A DNA stretch of 64,000 bases from assembly GCF_016907435.1 (NCBI RefSeq), contig NZ_JAFBBZ010000001.1, forward strand, positions 1,178,001-1,242,000, read 5' to 3'. Numbering within the stretch: the first letter of the stretch is position 1; every line of letters begins with the position of its first letter. Below, piece by piece: positions 24,539 through 34,217 of the stretch. The notes beneath the pieces were generated by a model. The model was given only the letters and a program-made list of their open reading frames with translations, was not told where the DNA came from and did not search any database. Source of the DNA: Nocardioides salarius. Lineage in GTDB: Bacteria > Actinomycetota > Actinomycetes > Propionibacteriales > Nocardioidaceae. The position numbers and the translations under genes were made by a program.

Positions 24539-24568
24539 AGAGTAGTGCCGACGCACGCGGCGTACCCT
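24539..24568. promoter_or_regulatory. back-to-back leaderless promoters for DUF1707 gene and fumarase
   Basis: TACTCT on the minus strand (24539-24544) serves the DUF1707 gene, and TACCCT on the plus strand (24563-24568) serves the fumarase. Each ends 6-8 bases before its start codon. The two starts are only 44 bases apart. Confidence 0.55.
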
Positions 24569-24576
24569 GGGCGCTC

Positions 24577-26260
<1,684 letters not shown>

Positions 26261-26262
<2 letters not shown>

Positions 26263-26333
26263 CGCCGAGCCGGCGCTACTTCACGCCGAGCCGGCGCCAG
26301 TTCCCGCCCGTGGGCAGGAACTGGCGCCGGCTC
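26261..26333. terminator. tandem hairpins after fumA, including a 17-bp stem
   Basis: First AGCGCC-gagcc-GGCGCT (26261-26277) overlaps the fumA stop. Then GAGCCGGCGCCAGTTCC (26288-26304) pairs perfectly with 26317-26333, and the loop itself holds GCCC/GGGC. The large stem differs by one base from the terminator at 16195-16232. It is a bidirectional terminator for fumA and the small convergent gene. A further degenerate half copy follows at about 26336-26353. Confidence 0.75.
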
Positions 26334-26357
26334 GCGAGGAACTCGTGCCGGCTCGGG

Positions 26358-26594
26358 TCAGTTCTCGTCGGAACCGCTGCGGGCGTTGGGGCCCGTGGGG
26401 CCCTCGTCGACGCGGCCGCTCTCACCGTCGGGCTGCCCGGCAACCGCCTGGTCGTCGGAGATCTCCTCGCCGGCGGAGTCCATGTTCTGCACCGACGAGA
26501 CCTGGCCGCCCGAGGACGCCTCACCGGTCTCGTCGGCGTCGCTCTGCTTGTCGCGCTTGCGCTCCTGCTCGCGCTCGTGCTGGCCCTGGCTCAC
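26358..26594 (-). CDS. small hydrophilic protein, unknown function
   Basis: This 78-residue protein has no hydrophobic segment. The N-terminal third is Glu/Arg/Lys-rich (QHEREQERKRDKQSDADE) and the rest is Gly/Asp/Ser-rich, so it is probably disordered. A strong ribosome site (gaggagga) lies five bases before the GTG start, which supports a real gene. The stop falls just before the fumA terminator hairpins. I recognise no family. Confidence 0.6.
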   Translation of the reverse strand: MSQGQHEREQERKRDKQSDADETGEASSGGQVSSVQNMDSAGEEISDDQAVAGQPDGESGRVDEGPTGPNARSGSDEN

Positions 26595-26704
26595 AGGTCC
26601 TCCTCGTGGTGGGGTGTCCCCTCGACGCTAGCCAGGCGGGCCCAGGACCAACCTCACCCCCACGGCGGGCGTGGGCCCCTCGCCGCGTCGGGCAGGATGC
26701 GTGC

Positions 26705-27379
26705 GTGGACCACGTGGAGATCGCCAGGGCGGAGACCGAGCGCGGCGAGCTGGTGCTCACCGAGCGCCGCGACGAGAACGCCCCGGCCTCGCTCGAGCTG
26801 CGCGCCAACGGCGTCTTCGTGATGGACACCGTCGAGGTCGCCAGCGAGCGCGCCCTGGCCGCGGCCGCGCTCGCCGTGGTCGACGACCCGCGGGCGGTGG
26901 TCGTCGGCGGGCTGGGCCTGGGCTACACGATGCACGAGGTGCTGGCCGACTCCCGTGTCGAGCGGTGCGCGGTCGTCGAGATCGAGGAGGCCCTGATCGG
27001 CTGGATGCGCGACGGCACCGTGCCGCACGGCCCCGCCCTGCTGGCCGACGAGCGCGTCAGCGTCGTCGCGGCCGACATCGCGGTGGCGATGGCCGAGGCC
27101 CGTCCGCAGACCTACGACCTGGTGCTGCTCGACGTCGACAACGGGCCCGGCTACCTGGTGCACGAGGGCAACGCCGGGCTCTACGAGCGCACCTTCCTGC
27201 GCACCGTGCAGGCCGTGCTGCGCCCCGGTGGTGCGCTGGTGGTCTGGTCGGCGGCGGAGTCGCCCGACCTCGAGTCGGCGCTGCGGTCGGTCTTCGACGA
27301 GGTCGACGTACGCCGCCACGACGTGCGGCTGCAGGACCGCGACGAGCAGTACCTGCTCTACCTCGCCCGCGCTGCCTAG
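26705..27379 (+). CDS. spermidine synthase-like methyltransferase-fold protein
   Basis: The 224-residue protein has the Rossmann motifs of the polyamine synthase family: VVVGGLGLGYTMHEVL, an acidic CAVVEIEEALIGWMRDG, DIAVAMAEARPQTYDLVLLDVDNGPGYLV and GGALVVWSAAESPDLE. It lacks the N-terminal beta domain of true SpeE, so a spermidine product is doubtful. CAGGAT at 26693-26698 ends six bases before the GTG. Its end overlaps the convergent gene by four bases. Confidence 0.8.
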   Translation: MDHVEIARAETERGELVLTERRDENAPASLELRANGVFVMDTVEVASERALAAAALAVVDDPRAVVVGGLGLGYTMHEVLADSRVERCAVVEIEEALIGWMRDGTVPHGPALLADERVSVVAADIAVAMAEARPQTYDLVLLDVDNGPGYLVHEGNAGLYERTFLRTVQAVLRPGGALVVWSAAESPDLESALRSVFDEVDVRRHDVRLQDRDEQYLLYLARAA

Positions 27380-27942
27380 ACCGTGGGCCGGGGCGCGCCG
27401 GGCGGCGCCGGGTCGGCCGGGTCGTGCCCCTCGAGCTGTTCGTGGTCGCGCTGGCGCACCGCGACCCGGATCTGCTCGAGGTTGTTGCGCAGCAGGTCGG
27501 AGACCAGCTCGTCGGTGCGCGGGTCGGAGAGCATCTCGATCATCACCCGCAGCGTGGTCTCGGTGACCTCGGAGACGATGGTGTCGTAGCCCGGCAGCCG
27601 CGAGACCAGACGCGCGTTGGGGTCCTCCCGGACCTTCTCGGCCACCAGCGCCTTGAGCTCGTCGTGGTTCTCGATCAGCGCGTCGGAGATGTTCTTGGTG
27701 TAGTGGCCGGTGCGCATCACCGCGGCCACCTCGTCGAGCACCGTGATCGTCAGCGGCCGCTTGATCAGCTCGAGGCCCTTGAAGGCCAGCCGGCTGGCCA
27801 ACCGCAGCACCCACGGCCGCCGCATCCCCATCCGCACCAGCAGTGCGCCCAGGAGCGCCGCCAGCACCGAGCCGCCCACCAGCACGGCCACCACGAGCAG
27901 CAGCACCTGGAGCGTGCTGAGGTCCTCCAGCCACTGCGTCAT
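27376..27942 (-). CDS. single-helix membrane protein, unknown function
   Basis: The 188-residue protein has one membrane helix (about residues 12-35) and then a cytoplasmic alpha-helical domain with LIKRPLTITVLDEVAAVMRTGHYTKNISDALIENHDELKALVAEKV and DELVSDLLRNNLEQIRVAVRQRD. The tail is Pro/Asp-rich. I do not recognise a named domain. A ggaagg site lies about nine bases upstream of the ATG. It overlaps the methyltransferase-like gene tail to tail by four bases. Confidence 0.7.
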   Translation of the reverse strand: MTQWLEDLSTLQVLLLVVAVLVGGSVLAALLGALLVRMGMRRPWVLRLASRLAFKGLELIKRPLTITVLDEVAAVMRTGHYTKNISDALIENHDELKALVAEKVREDPNARLVSRLPGYDTIVSEVTETTLRVMIEMLSDPRTDELVSDLLRNNLEQIRVAVRQRDHEQLEGHDPADPAPPGAPRPTV

Positions 27943-28031
27943 CGTCGGCCCTTCCTCACCCGTGGTCGCGTCGGAGCAGGCCCACCGTAGCGGTGAGGCG
28001 CACGGCCATCGTCACTCGTTAGCGTGGCCGC

Positions 28032-29441
28032 ATGAGCGCGCACGCTGAGAGCCAGGCCGACCGCGAGGTCCGCATCGAGCACGACTCCATGGGCGAGGTC
28101 GAGGTGCCCCGCGACGCCCTGTGGCGGGCGCAGACGCAGCGGGCGGTGCAGAACTTCCCGATCAGCGGCACCCCGATCGAGCCGGCGCTGGTGCACGCCA
28201 TCGGCCAGGTCAAGGCCGCCGCGGCGACCGTCAACGGCGAGCTGGGCATCCTGGAGACCGCCCGGGCCGAGGCCGTGACGCTGGCCGCCCAGCAGGTCGC
28301 GGCCGGCGAGCACGACGACGCCTTCCCCGTCGACGTCTTCCAGACCGGGTCGGGCACGTCGTCGAACATGAACGCCAACGAGGTGATCGCCTCGCTCGCG
28401 GCCCGGGCCGGCACCGAGGTGCACCCCAACGACCACGTCAACGCCAGCCAGTCGAGCAACGACACCTTCCCCACCGCCATCCACGTCGCCGCGACGCTGG
28501 CCGTCGTCGACGACCTGCTGCCCGCCCTCGACACCCTGGCGGGCTCGCTCGAGGCCAAGGCCGAGGAGTTCGCCGGCCTGGTGAAGTCGGGGCGCACCCA
28601 CCTGATGGACGCCACCCCGGTGATGCTCGGCCAGGAGATGGGCGGGTACGCCGCCACCGTGCGCTACGCCGTCGAGCGGCTGGAGGCGGTGCTCCCCCGG
28701 GTGCGGGAGCTGCCGCTGGGCGGCACCGCCGTCGGCACCGGCATCAACACCCCCGAGGGCTTCGCCGCCCGCGTGATCGAGGTGCTGGGCGAGCGCACCG
28801 GCCAGCCGTTCACCGAGGCCCGCAACCACTTCGAGGCCCAGGGCACCCGCGACTCGCTCGTCGAGCTGAGCGGCGCGCTCAAGACGTACGCCGTCGGGCT
28901 GACCAAGATCTGCAACGACCTGCGCTGGATGGCCTCGGGGCCCACCACGGGGCTGGCCGAGATCCACCTGCCCGACCTGCAGCCGGGCTCGAGCATCATG
29001 CCGGGCAAGGTGAACCCGGTGCTGCCCGAGGCGACGCTGATGGTCTGCTTCCAGGTGGTCGGCAACGACGCCGCGGTGACCGCGGCCGGGGCGAGCGGCT
29101 CCTTCGAGCTCAACGTCGCGATGCCGGTCATCGCCCGCAACGTGCTGGAGTCGGTGCGGCTGCTGGCCGCCTCCTCGCGGGTGCTGGCCGAGCGCACCGT
29201 CGACGGCATCAGCGCCGACGCCGAGCGGATGCGCACCTACGCCGAGTCCTCGCCCTCGGTGGTCACCCCGCTCAACAAGCACATCGGCTACGAGGAGGCG
29301 GCCAAGGTCGCCAAGGCGGCGCTGGTCGAGGGCCGCACCATCCGCGAGCAGGTGCTGGCGATGGGCTACGTCGAGCGGGGCGACCTCACCGAGGAGCAGC
29401 TCGACGCCGCCCTCGACGTCGAGAGCATGACGCACCCCTGA
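28032..29441 (+). CDS. fumC: fumarate hydratase class II
   Basis: The 469-residue enzyme belongs to the aspartase/fumarase superfamily. It shows the [12 protein letters not shown] catalytic segment, the [15 protein letters not shown] block and the flexible-loop signature [11 protein letters not shown]. Substrate contacts resemble FumC rather than aspartase. It hydrates fumarate without an Fe-S cluster. TAGCGT at 28020-28025 ends six bases before the ATG, so it is probably transcribed alone and leaderless. Confidence 0.95.
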   Translation: MSAHAESQADREVRIEHDSMGEVEVPRDALWRAQTQRAVQNFPISGTPIEPALVHAIGQVKAAAATVNGELGILETARAEAVTLAAQQVAAGEHDDAFPVDVFQTGSGTSSNMNANEVIASLAARAGTEVHPNDHVNASQSSNDTFPTAIHVAATLAVVDDLLPALDTLAGSLEAKAEEFAGLVKSGRTHLMDATPVMLGQEMGGYAATVRYAVERLEAVLPRVRELPLGGTAVGTGINTPEGFAARVIEVLGERTGQPFTEARNHFEAQGTRDSLVELSGALKTYAVGLTKICNDLRWMASGPTTGLAEIHLPDLQPGSSIMPGKVNPVLPEATLMVCFQVVGNDAAVTAAGASGSFELNVAMPVIARNVLESVRLLAASSRVLAERTVDGISADAERMRTYAESSPSVVTPLNKHIGYEEAAKVAKAALVEGRTIREQVLAMGYVERGDLTEEQLDAALDVESMTHP

Positions 29442-29445
29442 GCGG

Positions 29446-29931
29446 CTACTCGGGGCCGACGACGAAGAAGGCCATCCCGCCCTCGGGGCTCGTGGGCTCG
29501 GCGTCGGGCTCGGCGAGGGGCACGCAGGAGTAGCTGCTCGTGCCCAGCCGGGGCTCGAGCTCGACGCACGCCGAGAGCGGCTCCTCGCGCGAGGCCGGGT
29601 CGGCGAGGAGGTAGGTGCCCACGTCGGGCAGGTCGACCGCCGGGTCCTCGAGGAAGGTGGCCGCGATCTCGGCCAGGGCCGGCCCGCCGCGGCCGGCCTC
29701 GCCCTGCTCCACCCGGGTCTGCAGGGCCGCGGCGAGGTCCGGCAGCACGTCCTCGGCCCGGTGGCGGTCCACCCGGTCGAGACCGACCACCCCACCGAGG
29801 CCGAGCGCGAGCACCAGCAGGCCGCCCACGACCAGGGCGAGCCGGTGCCGGCGCCGCCGCCTGGCCCGTTGGCGGGGGTCGTTGGCGACGTCGTACCCCT
29901 GCGCGGCCAGGTCGGCGAGCTGATCGTCCAC
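29446..29931 (-). CDS. single-pass membrane protein, unknown function
   Basis: This 161-residue protein has a basic cytoplasmic N-terminus ([11 protein letters not shown]), one transmembrane helix (about 33-53) and an extracytoplasmic domain with two Cys (LSACVELEP, SYSCVPLAEP) that could form a disulfide. The GTG start fits a GAGCGT hexamer six bases upstream. It converges with fumC, leaving only four bases between stops. Actinobacterial orphan type. Confidence 0.65.
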   Translation of the reverse strand: MDDQLADLAAQGYDVANDPRQRARRRRRHRLALVVGGLLVLALGLGGVVGLDRVDRHRAEDVLPDLAAALQTRVEQGEAGRGGPALAEIAATFLEDPAVDLPDVGTYLLADPASREEPLSACVELEPRLGTSSYSCVPLAEPDAEPTSPEGGMAFFVVGPE

Positions 29932-29966
29932 CCCGCCACGCTCTCACGCCGGCGCGGCCCCGGGGC

Positions 29967-30428
29967 TCAGCGCAACGCGACCGGGTCGCCCTCGTAGCGC
30001 TGCAGGGCCGCGCGCACGTCGTCGCTCATCGCCCACGAGGCCTGCGTGGCGTGGTCCCACAGCACCACCGTGGTCGCGGCCACCAGGGCCGGGCCGTGGT
30101 CGGCCTGCACGCGCATCTCGGTGGCGACGGTGAAGGAGGAGCCGCCCACCCGCTGCACCCACAGCCGCAGCAGGAACGGCTGGAAGGCGACGTAGCGCAT
30201 CTCGGCGTGGTAGTCGACGCGCTGCGAGCCGACCAGCTCGACGACGCCGTCGGGCAGGGCGCCCAGCAGCCCAGGGCGCCGACCGGCCGGCGGCTGCAGG
30301 TCGGCGTGGTGGTGGAAGAGGATGCGGGCCTCGTCGAGGATCCGGATCGCCTCGACGTTGTCGACGTGGCCGCCGAGGTTGATGTCGCGCAGCCGGGCCT
30401 GGATCTCGCACTCGAAGACGTCGCTCAC
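29967..30428 (-). CDS. acyl-CoA thioesterase, hot-dog fold (4HBT-like)
   Basis: The 153-residue protein has the hot-dog pattern RLRDINLGGHVDNVEAIRILDEARILFH followed by QRVDYHAEMRYVAFQPFLLRLWVQRVGGSSFTVATEM. This is the FadM/YbgC-like thioesterase layout, where the usual catalytic Asp position is in RDINLGGHV. Substrates are probably acyl-CoAs, chain length unknown. GTG start with GAGGAT six bases upstream. Confidence 0.85.
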   Translation of the reverse strand: MSDVFECEIQARLRDINLGGHVDNVEAIRILDEARILFHHHADLQPPAGRRPGLLGALPDGVVELVGSQRVDYHAEMRYVAFQPFLLRLWVQRVGGSSFTVATEMRVQADHGPALVAATTVVLWDHATQASWAMSDDVRAALQRYEGDPVALR

Positions 30429-30453
30429 GCGGGCATCCTCGCAGCCGCGCGGC

Positions 30454-31116
30454 TCAGTACCAGTTGTTGGCCTGCTTGAAGGACCAGGCGCTGCACGGGC
30501 TGCCGTAGGAGTCCTGGATGTAGCCCAGGCCCCAGCGGATCTGGCTCTCCGCGGAGGTCATGTAGTCGGCCGGGAGGTCGTGCAGCTGGGTGAGCGCCTG
30601 CGGGATGCCGTAGGCGGAGGAGGTCGGGTTGTCGGCGTCGACCTCCCAGTCGCTCTCGCTGACCCACAGGGAGTCGAGGCAGCCGAACTGGTCGGCGGAG
30701 AAGCCGAAGTCGCCGAGCAGCGCCCGGCCGATCTCGCGCGGGTCGGCGTCGGCGAGCCGCTCGGACTTCGTCATCGCCTGGCCGTCGGTGGTCTCCAGCG
30801 CGGCCTTCTTGGCCGGGTCGGCCTGCTCGCGCCGGTCGGTGCGCGAGACGACGGTCTCGTCGCGTCCCTCGAGCGCCGACTCGCGGTCGGAGGCCGAGAC
30901 GACGTCGGCGGCCAGCGGCACGATCGAGGCCGGCGACTCGGCGCCGGCGGTGGTGGCCGGGCCCCCCATGACCCCGCCGGTCACCGCTGCCCCGGTCGCC
31001 CCGACCGCCAGCGTCGACATCACGACGGTGGAGCGCAGTGCCACACGGGGTGCGGCGCTGGCGCGGTGGGTCTTGGGGGCGGCGTGCTTGCCGACGTACT
31101 TGGGCTTCTTCGACAC
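30454..31116 (-). CDS. secreted lysozyme/transglycosylase-like protein
   Basis: The 220-residue protein has a basic N-terminus and hydrophobic signal (about 25-52), a charged linker, then a C-terminal domain with DSLWVSESDWEVDADNP, SAYGIPQALTQ and SQIRWGLGYIQDSYGSPCSAW. This is the SLT/aggregation-promoting-factor-like fold, with a Glu in WVSESDW as likely catalytic residue. It should cut or bind peptidoglycan. The GTG start has no clear ribosome site. A strong hairpin lies in the leader at 31151-31176. Confidence 0.75.
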   Translation of the reverse strand: MSKKPKYVGKHAAPKTHRASAAPRVALRSTVVMSTLAVGATGAAVTGGVMGGPATTAGAESPASIVPLAADVVSASDRESALEGRDETVVSRTDRREQADPAKKAALETTDGQAMTKSERLADADPREIGRALLGDFGFSADQFGCLDSLWVSESDWEVDADNPTSSAYGIPQALTQLHDLPADYMTSAESQIRWGLGYIQDSYGSPCSAWSFKQANNWY

Positions 31117-31150
31117 AGGGGATGGCTCGCGATGCTCGGGGACAGGACGC

Positions 31151-31176
31151 GGCGCCCGTCGCGAGCGACGGGCGCC
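31151..31176 (-). promoter_or_regulatory. leader hairpin upstream of the lysozyme-like gene
   Basis: GGCGCCCGTCG pairs perfectly with its complement around a four-base loop, 35-60 bases upstream of the start codon. It could be an attenuator, part of a structured leader, or a late phoH terminator. Confidence 0.45.
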
Positions 31177-31270
31177 GTCGTGACCTGCTGGGGGAAGGAC
31201 GAGGTCACGAAACGATCACGGGCCACTGTGCAGGAGGCGCGGTGCGCACGCAAACCGAGCGGGTCGGCCT

Positions 31271-31301
31271 GTGGGGCACATCGCGAGCGGATGCGCCCCA
31301 C
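31271..31301 (-). terminator. probable phoH terminator
   Basis: GTGGGGC...GCCCCAC with an inner ATC/GAT extension forms a 12-bp stem with a mismatch. It lies 46-76 bases after the phoH stop. Confidence 0.5.
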
Positions 31302-31346
31302 ATGCCTCCGTGGTCCCAGGAGGAACAGCAGCCCCAGCCTCAGGTG

Positions 31347-32684
31347 TCAGAGGGTGACGTTCTCCAGCATCTCGGTGACCAGGGCCGCGATCGGCGAGCG
31401 CTCGGAGCGGGTCAGCGTGACATGCGCGAAGAGCGGGTGGCCCTTGAGCTTGTCGATCACCGCCACCACGCCGTCGTGCCGGCCCACCCGCAGGTTGTCG
31501 CGCTGCGCCACGTCGTGGGTCAGCACCACCTTGGAGTTGGCGCCGATGCGCGAGAGCACCGTCAGCAGCACGTTGCGCTCCAGCGACTGCGCCTCGTCGA
31601 CGATGACGAAGGCGTCGTGCAGCGAGCGGCCGCGGATGTGGGTCAGCGGCAGCACCTCGAGCATCCCCCGGTCGAGGATCTCGTCGACCACCTCGCGCGA
31701 GGTCATCGCCCCGAGCGTGTCGAAGACCGCCTGCCCCCAGGGCGACATCTTCTCCGACTCCGAGCCGGGCAGGTAGCCCAGCTCCTGCCCGCCGACGGCG
31801 AAGAGCGGCCGGAACACGACGACCTTCTGGTGCTGGCGGCGCTCGAGGACCGCCTCGAGCCCGGCGCACAGCGCCATCGCCGACTTGCCGGTGCCGGCGC
31901 GCCCTCCCAGCGACACGATCCCGACCTCGGGGTCCAGCAGCAGCTCGAGGGCGACCCGCTGCTCGGCCGAGCGGCCGTGGATGCCGAAGGCCTCGCGATC
32001 GCCCCGCACCAGGTGCACCCGCTTGTCGGGACCCACGCGGCCCAGCGCGGTGCCGCGCTCCGAGAGCATCACCAGGCCCTGGTGGCAGGGCAGGTCGCGC
32101 GCCTCGTCGAGGTCGATCACCCCCTCGTCGTAGAGCGCGTCGATCTCGAGGGCCGGCACGTCGATCTCGGCCATGCCCGAGTAGCCGGTGTCGGACTCCG
32201 AGATCGCCTCGCCGCGGTACTCCTGGGCGTCGAGGCCGACCGCGGAGGCCTTGATGCGCAGCGGCAGGTCCTTGGAGACCAGCGTGACGTCGGCGCCCTC
32301 GTCGGCCAGGTTCTTGGCCACCGCGAGGATGCGGGTGTCGTTGTCGCCGAGGCGGAAACCGGAGGGCAGCGCCGTCGGGTCGGTGTGGTTGAGCTCGACG
32401 CGCACGCTGCCGCCCAGCTCCCCCACCGGCACCGGTGTGTCCAGGCGCCCGTGGCTGACCCGCAGCTCGTCGAGACCGCGCAGCGCGGCCCGGGCGAAGT
32501 AGCCGAGCTCGGGGTGGTGACGCTTGCCCTCGAGCTCGGTGATGACGACGACGGGCAGCACGACCTCGTGCTCCGCGAAGCGCTTGAGCGCCCCCGGGTC
32601 TGCCAGCAGGACGCTGGTGTCGAGGACGTAGGTGCGTGTTGCGTGAAGCGACTGCGGCTGCTGCGACGTGACCTTGGTCGGCAC
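31347..32684 (-). CDS. PIN domain plus PhoH-like ATPase
   Basis: This 445-residue protein joins an N-terminal PIN nuclease domain (about 15-150; [42 protein letters not shown]) to a C-terminal PhoH helicase-like ATPase (about 210-445; Walker [10 protein letters not shown], Walker [23 protein letters not shown]). Actinobacterial PIN-PhoH proteins are RNA helicase/ribonucleases related to toxin systems. No antitoxin-like gene is directly upstream. GTG start with gagggg eight bases upstream. Confidence 0.93.
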   Translation of the reverse strand: MPTKVTSQQPQSLHATRTYVLDTSVLLADPGALKRFAEHEVVLPVVVITELEGKRHHPELGYFARAALRGLDELRVSHGRLDTPVPVGELGGSVRVELNHTDPTALPSGFRLGDNDTRILAVAKNLADEGADVTLVSKDLPLRIKASAVGLDAQEYRGEAISESDTGYSGMAEIDVPALEIDALYDEGVIDLDEARDLPCHQGLVMLSERGTALGRVGPDKRVHLVRGDREAFGIHGRSAEQRVALELLLDPEVGIVSLGGRAGTGKSAMALCAGLEAVLERRQHQKVVVFRPLFAVGGQELGYLPGSESEKMSPWGQAVFDTLGAMTSREVVDEILDRGMLEVLPLTHIRGRSLHDAFVIVDEAQSLERNVLLTVLSRIGANSKVVLTHDVAQRDNLRVGRHDGVVAVIDKLKGHPLFAHVTLTRSERSPIAALVTEMLENVTL

Positions 32685-32967
32685 GGTTCACCCCTCACGG
32701 GTCGCGGCGCGCACTCGTCGCCCCGGCCCTAGTACCTGATCTCGGACCGGGAGGGGACCCGACAGCGGGAGTGCCCGCCTCCGTCCGCACGCCAGGGGCG
32801 AACCTGCCGTGCGGTGCAGTCGTGAGTGCTCACGATCGGGCCTCCAGGTGCGGCGAGCTTCCCCACTCGCCGATGCCCCCGAACGTACGCCCGGCCACCG
32901 CCGGATCGGAGCAACACGCCGAGAAGACGCGCGGAGCGGGAGGTGAACACCCGGTGCCGCGACCGAT
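32685..32967. other. intergenic region between phoH and the repeat cluster
   Basis: No credible gene is present in these 283 bases. The only structured site is TCGTGAGTGCTCACGA at 32820-32835, a palindrome with seven-base arms that could be an operator. The phoH promoter must lie here on the minus strand, but I could not fix it (TACTAG near 32730 is a weak candidate). Confidence 0.4.
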
Positions 32968-33094
32968 GGTCGAGCAGCGAGGGCCGAAGGCTCGAGCGAC
33001 GCCGAGACCCCGTGAGCACACGGCGTACGGCGAGCACGCCCCTCACCCGGTCTCGGCGACGCTCCTCGCTGGCGCTCGTCACTGCTCGACCAAC
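32968..33094. repeat. structured interspersed repeat, copy 1 (127 bp)
   Basis: The element begins GGTCGAGCAGCGAGGGCCGA and ends CACTGCTCGACCAAC. Its ends and flanks are complementary (GAGCGACGCCGAGACC near the left, GGTCTCGGCGACGCTC near the right), so it can fold into a long imperfect hairpin around a ccccgtgagcacacggcgta loop. Copy 2 is identical in length and nearly so in sequence. Confidence 0.85.
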
Positions 33095-33110
33095 GAAGGC
33101 CACCCCCGGT

Positions 33111-33237
33111 GGTCGAGCAGCGAGGGCCGAAGGCTCGAGCGACGCCGAGACCCAGCGAGCACACGGCGTACGGCGCGTAGGCAGCTCACCCGGTGTCGGC
33201 GACGCTCCTCGCTGGCGCTCGTCACTGCTCGACCAAC
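33111..33237. repeat. structured interspersed repeat, copy 2 (127 bp)
   Basis: This is a direct-orientation copy of the element at 32968, starting 143 bases later, with a few base changes (cccagcgagcac for cccgtgagcac). It keeps the same complementary ends GGTCGAGCAG and CTGCTCGACC. Short open frames through it are by-products of the repeat. Confidence 0.85.
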
Positions 33238-33244
33238 GGCGGTC

Positions 33245-33327
33245 GTTGGTCGAGCAGCGAGGGCCGAAGGCTCGAGCGACGCCGAGACCCCGTGAGCACA
33301 CGGCGTACGGCGAGCACGTCGACCAAG
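33245..33327. repeat. structured interspersed repeat, copy 3 (deleted form)
   Basis: It starts GTTGGTCGAGCAGCGAGGG like the others but loses the right-hand half: after CGGCGTACGGCGAGCACG it jumps to TCGACCAA. It ends six bases from the uppS stop codon, so the cluster fills the 3' side of uppS. Confidence 0.8.
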
Positions 33328-33332
33328 GAGGG

Positions 33333-34106
33333 TCAGGTGCCGTGCCGGCGCTCGCGCAGGGCGTAGGCCCGGATGGCGCGCAGGAAGTCGACGCGACGGA
33401 AGTCGGGCCAGTAGGCCTCGCAGAAGTAGAACTCCGAGCGGGCGCTCTGCCAGAGCAGGAAGCCGCCGAGGCGCTGCTCGCCGCTGGTGCGGATCACCAG
33501 GTCGGGGTCGGGCTGGCCGCGGGTGTAGAGGTGCGAGCCGATCATGTCGACGTCGACGACGGCGGCGAGCTCCTCCATCGAGGTGCCGCGCTCGGCGTGC
33601 TCGAGCAGGAGCGAGCGCACCGCGTCGGCGATCTCGCGTCTCCCGCCGTAGGGCACCGCGATGTTGACGAGCATCCCGTCGACGTCGCGGGTGGCCTCCT
33701 CTGCTGCCTTGAGCCGCTCGGCGGTCGCGGCGGGCAGCAGGTCGAGCGCCCCCACGGGGTGCAGGCGCCAACGTCGCTGCACCGCCAGCGAGTCGACGGC
33801 GTCGCCGATGATCTGCAGCAGCGGCTCGAGCTCGCTCGCTGGCCGGTTGAGGTTGTCGGTCGAGAGCAGCCACAGGGTGACCACCTCGATGCCGACCTCG
33901 TCGCACCAGCCCAGCAGCGGCTCGATGTTGGCCGCCCCGGCCCGGTGGCCGTGCGCGGTGTCGTGCCCCACGGCGCGCGCCCAGCGTCGGTTCCCGTCGA
34001 GCATCACCCCGATGTGCCGCGGCAGGTTCTCGGGCAGGCGTCGCAGCAGCCGAGCCTCGTACGCCGGGTAGAGCACCCGCCGCACCCCTCGCTTCCAGTC
34101 CGCCAC
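33333..34106 (-). CDS. uppS: isoprenyl diphosphate synthase, cis-type (UppS family)
   Basis: The 257-residue cis-prenyltransferase has HIGVMLDGNRRWARAVG with the metal-binding Asp, TLWLLSTDNLNRP, NIAVPYGGRREI and the C-terminal DLVIRTSGEQRLGGFLLWQSARSEFYF block. It adds isoprene units in Z configuration for the lipid carrier of cell-wall synthesis. Its neighbour hemolysin III matches the context of mycobacterial Rv1086, a short-chain Z-FPP synthase, so this may make Z-FPP rather than C50-55. GTG start, with TAGCCT (34113-34118) six bases upstream. Confidence 0.9.
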   Translation of the reverse strand: MADWKRGVRRVLYPAYEARLLRRLPENLPRHIGVMLDGNRRWARAVGHDTAHGHRAGAANIEPLLGWCDEVGIEVVTLWLLSTDNLNRPASELEPLLQIIGDAVDSLAVQRRWRLHPVGALDLLPAATAERLKAAEEATRDVDGMLVNIAVPYGGRREIADAVRSLLLEHAERGTSMEELAAVVDVDMIGSHLYTRGQPDPDLVIRTSGEQRLGGFLLWQSARSEFYFCEAYWPDFRRVDFLRAIRAYALRERRHGT

Positions 34107-34217
34107 CTGCTCAGGCTACGGCCTGGGCGCTGCGACCCGCGCCGGCCACGTGATGTTTGCCCCAGCGGGCCGCTCGAGCACCCCACGAGACGGACCGGAC
34201 CGGTAGATTGTGACGGC

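Noticed and set aside
31117..31346. c-di-AMP (ydaO) riboswitch before the lysozyme-like gene
   Set aside because: I could not find the conserved ydaO blocks by eye. Kept only as a test in the findings.
32968..33327. CRISPR array
   Set aside because: The units are 127 bp, few, palindromic over their whole length, and have no short constant repeats with unique spacers. No cas gene is near.
32826..33550. Small open frames on both strands through the 33-kb repeats
   Set aside because: They recur with each repeat copy, lack ribosome sites and encode only the repeat sequence.
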